The translations under genes and the position numbers were made by a program. Below, one piece after another: positions 1 to 7,910 of a stretch of 64,000 nucleotides of DNA (position 1 is the stretch's first letter; each line of letters opens with the position of its first letter). The stretch is from Arthrobacter sp. Leaf141 (GTDB lineage: Bacteria; Actinomycetota; Actinomycetes; Actinomycetales; Micrococcaceae), in assembly GCF_001424565.1 (NCBI RefSeq), contig NZ_LMOL01000016.1, positions 284,523 to 348,522 of the forward strand. Reading direction: 5' to 3'. The notes beneath the pieces were generated by a model. It was given only the letters and a program-made list of their open reading frames with translations. It ran no database searches and was not told the DNA's origin.

Positions 1-201
1 AAGGCGATCAAGCCGAACCTGGATTACCCGGCAGGGCCCACGTACCACCTCATGGGGTTCGACACCCACACCTTCACCCCGCTGTTTGTGGCCAGCAGGA
101 TCACCGGCTGGACCGCGCACATCATGGAGCAGCTCGAATCAAACTCGCTGATCCGGCCGCTGAGCGAATACAACGGCCCGGCGGAACGGCACCTTCCGTA
201 G
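1..201 (+). CDS. prpC: 2-methylcitrate synthase / citrate synthase, C-terminal end (partial)
   Basis: The open frame enters from the left edge and ends with TAG at 199-201, giving the last 66 residues. The stretch LMGFDTHTFTPLFVASRITG followed by WTAHIMEQ and a terminal RPLSEYNGPAERHLP is the conserved C-terminus of citrate-synthase-fold enzymes. It is closest to the bifunctional 2-methylcitrate/citrate synthases of actinobacteria, which condense propionyl-CoA or acetyl-CoA with oxaloacetate in the methylcitrate cycle. The conserved Arg of the substrate site (SRITGW) and the family C-terminal signature are visible. The active-site His and Asp lie upstream, outside the window. Assignment to prpC rather than gltA rests on the tail sequence only. 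Confidence 0.85.
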   Translation, partial: KAIKPNLDYPAGPTYHLMGFDTHTFTPLFVASRITGWTAHIMEQLESNSLIRPLSEYNGPAERHLP

Positions 202-277
202 GGCCGCGCCGGCTGCGGGAGCCCGACGGCGGTGGGTCACCTTGGATGGTGGCCCGCCGCCGTCGTCGTGAGTCCTG

Positions 278-1240
278 CTACTGGGACAGGCTGAGGCTCA
301 GGACCATCTGCTTCAGGTTCCGGTACTCGGCGGTGGCCATGTACGCGATTGCGTCGGCCATGGTCCGGAAGACCGGCTCATCGGGGGTGTTGTATGCCCG
401 GTCGCCGAAGGTCAACGTACCACCCGGCGCCGCTGTGACCCCGGAGTACATCAGGCAGCTGGTGCTCAGCCGGCCGGTGTCCCTGTCAACCAGGCCCGCC
501 TGGTAGGTGAGCCCGCCGCCAACTGACGTCCGGTCGAGGACGCGGTAGGAGAACCTGACCCCCGCGCCAGAGTCCCAGGCCGCGGCGTAGGGCGCGGAGT
601 CCAATTCCGTGGCCGTATAGGCTTCGGGGCCGCAGGAACCCCCGCGGCCGCCTCCCACGCCGTAGTACAGGTCCGCCACCGTTTTTCCGGTTCCATCCCG
701 CACCTGCACACCCGCTGCGGGGTAACCGGGGGCGCCGGCAGGCACATCCAAGGCAGTCCAGCCGGCCGGGACATCGAAGGACAGCCCGGCAGCGGGACTT
801 GAGAACCTTCCCCAGGCAGCGGCGGGCGGCGTGGGTTCCGCGGCAGGGGAGGGCGCAGCGGTGCTGGGCGCAGGGGCCGGTTGGGACGATGATGCCGGCA
901 CTGTGGGTTCCGGGGGTGTGCTGGCCGTTGCACTGGCGCGGGGAGTCGCGGACGGGGTGGCGGCGGAGGTGTTTGCCGGCTCCGGTGCCGCCACGATGGG
1001 TCCGAGGTTCAGGGATAGCAGGACGCCGGCAGTTGCTGCCGCCGCGGCCATCGCAGCAAACCCGGTGATCCTGCCGCGGCGTTTCCGCCGCTCAGCCAGC
1101 GTTGGGATGTTGGGATACACGCGGTCGGGGGAAGCCTCAAGGCGCGACAACATGGAGCGCAGGGCGTCCTCAGGGTCCGGAGTGGCGGAGTCCTGGCCGA
1201 GGGGGTCAGCACCTGCAATGAGTTTCCTGATGTCATCCAC
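278..1240 (-). CDS. membrane-anchored protein coupled to an ECF sigma factor (putative anti-sigma or sensor)
   Basis: 320 residues starting at GTG 1240, only 2 nt after the stop of the sigma factor gene, so the two are almost certainly co-translated. Residues 1-55 are cytoplasmic and charged (VDDIRKLIAG), a single membrane segment follows at about 60-80 (rich in Ala, then VLLSLNLG), then a long Pro/Ala/Thr/Ser linker (about 86-150) and an extracytoplasmic domain of about 170 residues with two or three Cys. The layout is that of anti-sigma or sigma-associated membrane proteins, but I see no zinc-binding HxxxCxxC anti-sigma motif. The role as sigma partner is inferred from position. Its outer domain is not one I recognise. 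Confidence 0.75.
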   Translation of the reverse strand: MDDIRKLIAGADPLGQDSATPDPEDALRSMLSRLEASPDRVYPNIPTLAERRKRRGRITGFAAMAAAAATAGVLLSLNLGPIVAAPEPANTSAATPSATPRASATASTPPEPTVPASSSQPAPAPSTAAPSPAAEPTPPAAAWGRFSSPAAGLSFDVPAGWTALDVPAGAPGYPAAGVQVRDGTGKTVADLYYGVGGGRGGSCGPEAYTATELDSAPYAAAWDSGAGVRFSYRVLDRTSVGGGLTYQAGLVDRDTGRLSTSCLMYSGVTAAPGGTLTFGDRAYNTPDEPVFRTMADAIAYMATAEYRNLKQMVLSLSLSQ

Positions 1241-1242
1241 GG

Positions 1243-1752
1243 CTAGGCACTCACTTTCTGTTCGAAGGTTCCCGCGAGGGCGGGCATAAGCCGGCGGAAC
1301 GCTGCCCTTGCCCTGTGAAGCCGCACCTTGGCCGATGCCGGGGTGCACTGCAGAACCTGCGAAATTTCCGCCATGCTCAGCCCGTCCCAGTACGCCAGTT
1401 GGAGGATATCCCGGTCCTTTTCCCGCAGCGCTGCCAGGGCGTCCTCGACGGGCGTGCTGCCATCCTGATTCGTGAACGGTCCCGCGGCGGTGGCCATAAG
1501 CTTGCTCTGCAGAGCCTTCTGCCGGTCGCGTCCGCGGTATGCGTTGCCGATCAGGTTGCGGGCCACGCTGAAAAGCCACGGAATCTCCAGGCCGGCCTGC
1601 TCGTCCCACTTTTGCCAGGCGACCCGAAAAACGTCCGCCGCCAGCTCTTCGGCAAGCTCCGCTTCATCCACCCGCCTTAGGACGAATTGGTAAATCCTTG
1701 GATAGCTGTCCTTATACAAGGCGATAAACGCCAACTCGCGCTCTGAAAGCAC
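1243..1752 (-). CDS. ECF-family RNA polymerase sigma factor
   Basis: 169 residues. Region 2 is at about residues 12-70 (YPRIYQFVLRRV, then WLFSVARNLIGNAYRG, the typical end of region 2.4). Region 4 is at about 108-158, with the helix-turn-helix DGLSMAEISQVLQCTPASAK and VRLHRARAAFRRL. It directs RNA polymerase to a stress or envelope regulon. The start is GTG 1752 behind a G-rich ribosome site (six G, 3 nt before the start codon). It is the first gene of a two-gene operon with the membrane protein at 278-1240, the usual partner arrangement. Region 3 is absent, as expected for this class. The target promoters cannot be read from the window. Confidence 0.92.
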   Translation of the reverse strand: MLSERELAFIALYKDSYPRIYQFVLRRVDEAELAEELAADVFRVAWQKWDEQAGLEIPWLFSVARNLIGNAYRGRDRQKALQSKLMATAAGPFTNQDGSTPVEDALAALREKDRDILQLAYWDGLSMAEISQVLQCTPASAKVRLHRARAAFRRLMPALAGTFEQKVSA

Positions 1753-1859
1753 GATCCCCCCTGAAGTTCACATTTTGGTTCTGCTTGCAACCGTATAGTT
1801 TCCGGCCGGACCGTTCCGGTTACAGTGCTCGGATTTCAATTCCGACGGATTCGAAAACG

Positions 1860-3827
1860 TCAGCCTGGGGCGCCGAGCGAGGCGTACCGTGCGTTCCTGA
1901 GGGCCAGCCCCGGCCCGTCGGAGACAAGGTTGATGGACTCCACGCCGGCCCCGGGAAACACCAGCGACGTCAGGGCCTGTTCGCCTCCGTTGACAAAGAC
2001 CTCGACGGAGGAATGGTCCACAAAAACCGTCAGGTCCACGCTGCCGTCCCGGGCCGGTGCCCGGGCGGTCCGGCGTTCCGTGAACAGCCGGCCCAGGTTG
2101 GTCCCGTCGGCTGGCTGTTTCCGGCTGACGGAAGCCGTCCCCGCGGCGAAGTCGTAGCCGATGGTGGCGTAGACGGCCTCCCCGCGGCCAAGTTGGAGCA
2201 GTGCCGTGGCGTCGCCGGCACCCGTTTCGCGGCCGCCGTCGGCTTCCAGGGTCAGGTCCAACCGGTAGGCGCTGCCGTTCACGGCGGGCAGGCCGGCCGT
2301 TCCGTCCGGGGTGATGGCTGCCGGCCCCGACGTAACGGGAGGGCCCTCAAGCCCGGCCAGCGCCCGGGCCGGCGTGGAAACCAGAGTCGGTTTGCCCCTG
2401 ACGGTTTTGAGCCGGAGGTCGCGGACTATGGAGTCCATTCCGCCGTGCCAGTCAGCGGTGGGCAGTTTCCGGGCGTAATCCCAGTTGTTGACCCAACCGA
2501 TGGCCTGGCGGGACTGCATCCGCTGGCCTTCCGTCAGCCGGGGGTCGTCCCAGGTCACGGCCGCGTAGAAGTCGGAGCCGGCATCCAGCCACTGGTGCCC
2601 GTTGCCAGCGGGGGTGAAAGTGGTCCCGTCCCAGCCGCCGGTCCAGTAGGCCACGCCGGTGGTGCCGCCTTCTCCGGCGCCGTTGCCGCTGGCAGCCAGG
2701 ACCCAGGTTCTTTTGGCTGGGTCGCCGTCGAGATCGAGCTGGAAAAGATCCGGGCATTCCAGCGTGCCCAGGCCGGGCAGTTCAACGCTGGAGGTGTACC
2801 GCCAGGACTTGAGGTCCGTCGAGGTGTAGATGCCCAGTTTTCCACCCTCGGCCAACGTCATCAGCCATTGCCCGTTGGCCTCGTCCCGGATGATTTTGGG
2901 ATCCCGCCAGTGGGTTTCACCGGGATTTTCCATGACGGGATTGGCGTCAAAGGCGGTGAAGCTGTAGCCGCCGTCGGTTGAGTGGAACAGCGACTGCCGC
3001 TGGACGCCCTGGTCCTGCTGCGTCAGGACGGCGATCACGGCGCCCTCCCCGAACCCGGCGGTGTTGTTGTAATCCACCACCGTGCTGCCGGTCTCAATGT
3101 CGCCCAGTCCATTTTTGTACTTGGGGATGGCAACGCCCTCGTCCTGCCAGGTCACCAGGTCGGTGCTGGTGAGGTGGTACCACTCGGTGCCGTTGCCTTC
3201 CGGGTAGTCGGCGTTGTAGAGGTAGTAGTAATGCCAGCGCCCGGCCAGGAAAAAGGGCCGCTGGGGATCGTTCATCCAGTCCTGTCCGGGAGTGATGTGG
3301 TACGCCGGGCGGTGCGGGGACGCTCCGGCGGGACGCTCCGGAACAGCCGCGGGGGTGGCCGGTGGGTCCGTTTTGCCCAGATCGGCGAGCATCGCCGCCG
3401 TTGCCTCGGGGGTGATGCAGTCAGGCCTGCTGATCTCCCGTTCCCCTGCCTGGCGCGTTGTGCCGTCTTCGCTGGACCGTACAAAATACCTGCCGTTGGT
3501 CCGTGCCGCGGCGACCCAGCCGTCCGCGCAGCTGATGCTGCGCAGGTCCTCCGCGCCGGCCGGGTCGACGGGGCCGCCGGCCTCCAGGGTCCGGTCGCCG
3601 CCCGCCAGCCAGTACGTCCCGTAGGCGTCCCGGGAGGCTTTGAGGCCGGCCTGGGCTGCTGCGACACTCCCAAGGGCAGTTTCGGCGCTTTCCTGGCCGG
3701 CATCAGGTGTTCCGGTGCGGGGCAGGAATGCCAGCAGCCCCACCAGCAGGATGCTGAGGGACAGCGCCACGGCCAGCCAGGTGCTGCGCGTGGCGGTGGC
3801 GGGGGAGGGGAGCCAATTCTTGGGCAT
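1860..3827 (-). CDS. membrane-anchored glycoside hydrolase family 32 (levanase/fructanase)
   Basis: 655 residues from ATG 3827; a longer TTG-started frame to 3860 exists but runs into a terminator hairpin. GH32 enzymes hydrolyse beta-fructosyl bonds in levan, inulin or sucrose. Visible motifs are the nucleophile box WMNDPQR (Asp about 187), WRDPKI (transition-state stabiliser) and ECPDLF (acid/base Glu), then a C-terminal beta-sandwich. An uncleaved N-terminal membrane segment (residues 17-36) anchors it. Between anchor and catalytic domain lies an extra region (about 45-150) with two Cys that resembles the periplasmic part of type IV pilin-like proteins (AAQAGLKASRDAYGTYWLAG). It lies downstream of the levansucrase gene, so it probably degrades levan made by that enzyme. 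Confidence 0.9.
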   Translation of the reverse strand: MPKNWLPSPATATRSTWLAVALSLSILLVGLLAFLPRTGTPDAGQESAETALGSVAAAQAGLKASRDAYGTYWLAGGDRTLEAGGPVDPAGAEDLRSISCADGWVAAARTNGRYFVRSSEDGTTRQAGEREISRPDCITPEATAAMLADLGKTDPPATPAAVPERPAGASPHRPAYHITPGQDWMNDPQRPFFLAGRWHYYYLYNADYPEGNGTEWYHLTSTDLVTWQDEGVAIPKYKNGLGDIETGSTVVDYNNTAGFGEGAVIAVLTQQDQGVQRQSLFHSTDGGYSFTAFDANPVMENPGETHWRDPKIIRDEANGQWLMTLAEGGKLGIYTSTDLKSWRYTSSVELPGLGTLECPDLFQLDLDGDPAKRTWVLAASGNGAGEGGTTGVAYWTGGWDGTTFTPAGNGHQWLDAGSDFYAAVTWDDPRLTEGQRMQSRQAIGWVNNWDYARKLPTADWHGGMDSIVRDLRLKTVRGKPTLVSTPARALAGLEGPPVTSGPAAITPDGTAGLPAVNGSAYRLDLTLEADGGRETGAGDATALLQLGRGEAVYATIGYDFAAGTASVSRKQPADGTNLGRLFTERRTARAPARDGSVDLTVFVDHSSVEVFVNGGEQALTSLVFPGAGVESINLVSDGPGLALRNARYASLGAPG

Positions 3828-3859
3828 CGGGACCGTTCGGGGTGAGGCCGGTACCGGCA

Positions 3860-3896
3860 AAGGAGCGGGGCCGCCTTGAGGGGGTCCCCGCTCCTT
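3860..3896 (-). terminator. hairpin terminator after the levansucrase gene
   Basis: A perfect 11-bp inverted repeat, AAGGAGCGGGG (3860-3870) with CCCCGCTCCTT (3886-3896), has a 15-nt loop. Read on the minus strand it lies just after the levansucrase stop codon (3942) and ends in a short run of T. It separates the levansucrase and GH32 transcripts. Confidence 0.65.
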
Positions 3897-3941
3897 CCGG
3901 TGTGCGGGCCGGTGCGTCAGGCAGCAGTCCGCCGGGCAGGC

Positions 3942-5534
3942 TTACTTGTAGAGGCCCTTGCCGCCGACTTTGAGGTTGGTGGGCAGGTAGCCGAAGGGGC
4001 CCAGGCCGTTTTTGCCGAAGCTGCGGTCCACTTGTGAGACGCCGTCACGGAAGTTGATCTTGACGGTGGGGGAGAGGGACCCGCCCCGCACGCCGTTGAC
4101 GTTGTCGATGAACGACTGCACCAGGCCGCCGGGCTGGACGTAGTGCGAGTACGCCTGGAACTGCCGGCCGTTCTGGTTGGGCGTGGGAGCCTCGGGGGAT
4201 TCCGACGGAAGGTTCAGGTCCGTGGGGGAGCCAAGCGCCAGGCCGCTGTTGTTCATTGGCTGGTAGTCGGAGCGGATGCCGTTGCCCACGAAGCCGTACA
4301 CGCCGTCGGGGCCGCGCATTCCGGCTGCGTACGTGAACTGGTGGCTGATGGTGAAGAGGTAGTACTTGTTTTTCCCGCCTTCATTCTGGATGAAGATCTG
4401 GGGGCGCTCAGTCTGGTCGTTCACGCAGTTGGCGGACAGGATGGGCGGCAGGAACGACCACTTGGTGAGGTCCTTGTTATCCGCCACGGCCAGGCCCACA
4501 TTGGCGGTCTGGAAGTAGGCGCCGGCGCTGTTGACTTCAGCCACCGATTCGGCCTGCGCGTCACCTGGGCGGTAGCCCAGGTCTTCAGCCTTGCACTTGT
4601 AGTCGCCGCGGGTGCCGCCGGTGTTTCCTTCGAACACCATAAACGTCTTGCCGGGGTGCGCCGGGTCGGCGAAGGTGTACGGGTCACGGAACGCGAAGCC
4701 GGGGTTCTGCGCCTTGTTCTGGTACATCTTGCCGTCCGGTTCCAGCAGCTTGGTGTGTTCAAAGCCGTCGAACGTGACGCCGTTCTTGTCGGCGTGAATT
4801 TTGCCCAGCGCCTTCGCGATCGCCGCATCCGGGGCGATGCCGCCGCCGCCCGCGTTGCGCTCGGCCACGTCGTAGAACGTGGTGGCGGTGTAGAAGACGT
4901 TGACCTGGTTGCCCTGCATCAGGCGGGTGGAGCCCGACCATTCGGTGTTGCCGATCGACGCGCCGTCAGCGAAGACGTGGCCGCCGTAGTTCCACTTTTC
5001 TGCCGGGTCGGCGTTGGTTTTGCGGAAGAAGTACCCGATCCGGGCGTTCCAGTGGCGCTGGTCGAAGCCGTACCCGGCGTGCCGGTCGGCCACCAGCGAG
5101 AAAATGACGTCCCAGCCCTTGTAGCTGATCTGGTTGGCGTTCTCGTCGGTCAGCGACCAGGTGTCCCACACCCAGACGTCGTCGTTCATGGTGGGGAAAT
5201 CCTCGGGGATTTCCGGCATGGTCACGTCAGGGCTCATGGAGTTCACGCCGGGGGCAACCGCGGGGTCGCTTTGCGCCATGATCTGCTTGGCGTCGGCACG
5301 GGTCCACTTGGAGGTGAAGTCCGACGCCGGGTCGAACGCCTGCTGGGAATGCCCGGTGGGGAGGGGGAAGCCCGGCGCCGGGGCCGGCATCTGCTGGCTT
5401 GCCGGCGGGTCTGACGGCTCGTTGGCCTGGGCGGCCGGTACGGCGAGGAACGTGGTGACGGCGAAGGCCGCCACCAGTGTCGCTGCGGCTGACCGTTTCC
5501 GGAGCCGGTGGGGTTTGTTGGGGTGCGTAAGCAT
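3942..5534 (-). CDS. levansucrase (glycoside hydrolase family 68), secreted
   Basis: 530 residues from ATG 5534 (the frame runs further upstream, but only this start gives a proper signal peptide). Residues 1-37 are a signal peptide with KRSAAATLVAAFAV and a cleavage site near AQA-NEP. The catalytic core shows VWDTWSLTD (nucleophile Asp about 124), FRDPYTF (the stabilising RDP motif) and DQTERPQIF (acid/base Glu). The enzyme transfers fructose from sucrose to a growing levan chain or to water outside the cell. Its length and motifs fit actinobacterial and Gram-negative-like levansucrases (SacB/LsdA type). It lies next to two GH32 enzymes and a sugar importer, which together make, cut and import fructan. 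A cre-like site lies upstream. Confidence 0.95.
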   Translation of the reverse strand: MLTHPNKPHRLRKRSAAATLVAAFAVTTFLAVPAAQANEPSDPPASQQMPAPAPGFPLPTGHSQQAFDPASDFTSKWTRADAKQIMAQSDPAVAPGVNSMSPDVTMPEIPEDFPTMNDDVWVWDTWSLTDENANQISYKGWDVIFSLVADRHAGYGFDQRHWNARIGYFFRKTNADPAEKWNYGGHVFADGASIGNTEWSGSTRLMQGNQVNVFYTATTFYDVAERNAGGGGIAPDAAIAKALGKIHADKNGVTFDGFEHTKLLEPDGKMYQNKAQNPGFAFRDPYTFADPAHPGKTFMVFEGNTGGTRGDYKCKAEDLGYRPGDAQAESVAEVNSAGAYFQTANVGLAVADNKDLTKWSFLPPILSANCVNDQTERPQIFIQNEGGKNKYYLFTISHQFTYAAGMRGPDGVYGFVGNGIRSDYQPMNNSGLALGSPTDLNLPSESPEAPTPNQNGRQFQAYSHYVQPGGLVQSFIDNVNGVRGGSLSPTVKINFRDGVSQVDRSFGKNGLGPFGYLPTNLKVGGKGLYK

Positions 5535-5708
5535 GATGCTCTTCTCGGGGGTTTGTTGCCATGGGTGGAAGAAGGGCTGGTGCCCGGTTCCAGAACTCCG
5601 GCATCCCCAAGACAAAGAGCTGCCGCCGGGACGCCTTCGTTGTGGGGTGAAGGGTCGTTGTGCCCTTCGCAGAGGCGGCTGGGGAATCCCTGTGCTGCGC
5701 CTGTCAAC

Positions 5709-5738
5709 ACCCTAGGCAGAGTTGCGGAAGGGGTTCAA
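5709..5738 (-). promoter_or_regulatory. candidate promoter for the levansucrase gene
   Basis: On the minus strand TTGAAC (complement of 5733-5738) and TAGGGT (complement of 5709-5714) are 18 bp apart, a fair match to a housekeeping promoter. The 362-bp gap 5535-5896 holds this candidate, a second unpaired TTGACA (complement of 5702-5707) and the cre-like palindrome at 5779-5796. I see no gene in it. Confidence 0.4.
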
Positions 5739-5778
5739 ACCTCTTTACCCGGCGGAATTCCGGCGTTAGCGATCACAA

Positions 5779-5796
5779 AATGTAAGCGCTTGCATT
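5779..5796. promoter_or_regulatory. LacI-family / cre-like operator upstream of levansucrase
   Basis: AATGTAAGCGCTTGCATT is an 18-bp palindrome with one mismatched pair. Its 14-bp core fits the catabolite-responsive element consensus TGWAARCGYTWNCW at every position. It lies about 41 bp upstream of the candidate -35 box of the levansucrase gene. A LacI-type regulator gene lies 1 kb away (6793-7872), but the half-sites differ from those in front of its own operon, so a different LacI-family protein may bind here. Confidence 0.6.
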
Positions 5797-5896
5797 AAGA
5801 ATCCTGCGCGCGTTGCATGAGCCGCCGTAAGGAGTCAAATATGTCAGGCATCTCCGGAAATTGGGGTCCGGACGGTCCGTTGCGGGTGGCGCAGGC

Positions 5897-6772
5897 TCAG
5901 CCGCCGAGCGCCAGCGCCGCGATCTCCGCTAGCCTGTGGTCCCGGGTTTCCTCGTGTGCGGTAATGGTGATGACGGCGTTCCGGGCTGCGTCCACGATGA
6001 CGTACTGGCCGTACTTGCCGTCCAGCCGCCAGCTGCCGCCGGGGCCGTCCCAGACGGCCAGGCCGTACCGCTGGTAGGGCGGTCCGCCGCCGGTGTCCAC
6101 CCAGTGGGAATGCATCCGTTCGATCCACGCGGAGCTGACCAGGTGGCGTCCGTCCCACCGGCCGCCGTCGCGGAGCAGCCGGGCGATCCGCGCGAGTTCT
6201 TCCGTGCGCAGTTCCAGTCCGGAACCGCCGACGATCCACCCCTTCGGACAGCGGTGCCACTGGGGGTTGTGGATGCCCAGCGGGTCAAACAGCCGCGGCT
6301 GGAGCCAGTCGCGGACATCGCCCACCACGGCGCCGAGCAGGCGCATTGCCACGTAGGTGCTGGCATCCGAGTACTGGAAGGCGGTTCCGGTTCCGGTGGC
6401 CGGCCTGCGCAGCATTTCCTGGCCGAGGTCCGGCCAAGGGGCGGGCTCGTGACCGAACCACGCGAAATCGATGCCGCTGGTCATTGTGAGCAGGTGCCCC
6501 ACGGTGACGTGTTCGACGCCGGGCCCCAGGACCATGCCCGGCAGCAGTTCCGGCACCCGGGAATCCAGGGTCAGGAGGCCGCCGTCGACCGCCATGCCCA
6601 CGGCCAGCGCGCACACTCCTTTTGACGCCGAGTAGATATTGACCCGGTCATCACTGCGCCACCGGTGCTGTGCCGCCTGGTCACCCACCAGGACGTGGAC
6701 GCCGTAGGCACCCAGGCCTTCCGCGTCCACGGCGGCCACAACGGAGCCGAGGACTGCGGCGGCGGTTGGCAT
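5897..6772 (-). CDS. serine hydrolase of the beta-lactamase class C / penicillin-binding family
   Basis: 291 residues. The catalytic SxxK motif is SASK (Ser about 48, Lys about 51, in NIYSASKGVCALAVG), and a Tyr-Ser-Asp element (QYSDAS, near residue 155) stands where the family has YxN. The family includes esterases, D-aminopeptidases and carboxylesterases as well as beta-lactamases, so the substrate cannot be named. There is no signal peptide, so it acts in the cytoplasm. It is the last gene of the fructan-uptake operon, 20 nt behind the LacI regulator. It is unusual company for sugar genes; a role in removing acyl groups from imported oligosaccharides would be a guess. Confidence 0.8.
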   Translation of the reverse strand: MPTAAAVLGSVVAAVDAEGLGAYGVHVLVGDQAAQHRWRSDDRVNIYSASKGVCALAVGMAVDGGLLTLDSRVPELLPGMVLGPGVEHVTVGHLLTMTSGIDFAWFGHEPAPWPDLGQEMLRRPATGTGTAFQYSDASTYVAMRLLGAVVGDVRDWLQPRLFDPLGIHNPQWHRCPKGWIVGGSGLELRTEELARIARLLRDGGRWDGRHLVSSAWIERMHSHWVDTGGGPPYQRYGLAVWDGPGGSWRLDGKYGQYVIVDAARNAVITITAHEETRDHRLAEIAALALGG

Positions 6773-6792
6773 CTGGCTGGTCTCCTGTCCGG

Positions 6793-7872
6793 TCAGGCGT
6801 GGGCCTGCGCCCGCACCGAAGTGCGTTCCACCGGCGGGCAGTGGATCCTGGTCGGTGCCTCGGCCGGAGCTTCGTCGATGCCCAGCAGGATCCGCACGCC
6901 GGCGGCCCCCAGCTCGTAGTGGGGAAGGGACACCGTGGACAGCGGCGGGCGCAGGTGCGCGGCGATCACTTCCTGGTTGTCGAAACCAACCACTGCCAGG
7001 TCGTCGGGGATGGACAGGCCGCGTTCGCGCAGCCCGTCATAGAGGCCCATGGCCATACGGTCGTTGTAGCAGTACACGGCCGTGGCGCCCCGTGCCAGGA
7101 GCCCGGCCGTGGCGCGGTAGCCGCCCTCCTGGTCCGGGTAGGCCTCCAGCACCAGCTCGGGATCGAACGGGATGCCCGCAGCCGCCAGGGCATCGCGGTA
7201 TCCCTTCAGCCGGCCGTCCTTGGCCGGAGCCGGGATGGTGGCGTTGATAAAGGCGATCCGGCGGTGGCCGTGACCCACCAGGATGTCCGTGGCTGAGCGG
7301 CCGCCCTGCTCCTCGTCGGGGACCACCGCACGTGTGCCGGGTTCCTCCGAGAAGCAGTTGACCAGCACAAACTCCGCTTCGCGGAGCGATTCCGGGATGC
7401 TGGTGGCCCTGTGGAACCAGGTGGAGTAGAGGATGCCGCGCACCTTGTACTCAAGCATCATGGCGATTGCGTCCTGCTCAAGCTCGGTGTTGCCTTCGGT
7501 GTTGGCGATCAGCAACGCGTACCCGTGCTTCCAGGCCTCATCCTGGGCGCCGTGGATGATCTGGCCGGCGAACGGGGTGGTGGCGACGCCGTCCGCCACC
7601 AGGCCGATGAAGCGTGAGGTGCCGCTGACCAGGTTCTTGGCCATCGCGTTGGGGCGGTAGCCGAGCGCCCGGATGGCGTCCTTAACGCGCTGGCGGGTTT
7701 CTTCCGCGATCCGAGCCCCTTTTTTCCTGTTCACCACCAGGGAGACGGTGGCGGTGGAGACCCCGGCGGCCTCCGCGACTTCCCGGAGGGTTGCGGGGTG
7801 GCTGCGTTCCGGCGGCTGGACCGGGCGCGGCAAGGGGGCCGGCTCACCGGAACTTTTCGTCTCTGAAATCAT
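6793..7872 (-). CDS. LacI-family transcriptional regulator of the fructan operon
   Basis: 359 residues. The N-terminal helix-turn-helix is at about residues 27-52 (TLREVAEAAGVSTATVSLVV) with the hinge helix ALGYRPNAMAKNLVSG, followed by a periplasmic-binding-protein-like effector domain (GLVADGVATTPFAGQIIHGA and VVGFDNQEVIAAHLRPPLST). ATG 7872 is chosen because GGAGG lies 4 nt before it. An upstream ATG at 7914 overlaps the stop of the preceding permease gene but has no properly spaced ribosome site. It lies inside the operon of importer and GH32 genes and probably binds the three operators at 12581-12688, released by an imported fructoside. Confidence 0.93.
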   Translation of the reverse strand: MISETKSSGEPAPLPRPVQPPERSHPATLREVAEAAGVSTATVSLVVNRKKGARIAEETRQRVKDAIRALGYRPNAMAKNLVSGTSRFIGLVADGVATTPFAGQIIHGAQDEAWKHGYALLIANTEGNTELEQDAIAMMLEYKVRGILYSTWFHRATSIPESLREAEFVLVNCFSEEPGTRAVVPDEEQGGRSATDILVGHGHRRIAFINATIPAPAKDGRLKGYRDALAAAGIPFDPELVLEAYPDQEGGYRATAGLLARGATAVYCYNDRMAMGLYDGLRERGLSIPDDLAVVGFDNQEVIAAHLRPPLSTVSLPHYELGAAGVRILLGIDEAPAEAPTRIHCPPVERTSVRAQAHA

Positions 7873-7910
7873 CTGCCCTCCGTCAGGAGTATATCCGTCA
7901 GTTGTGGGAC

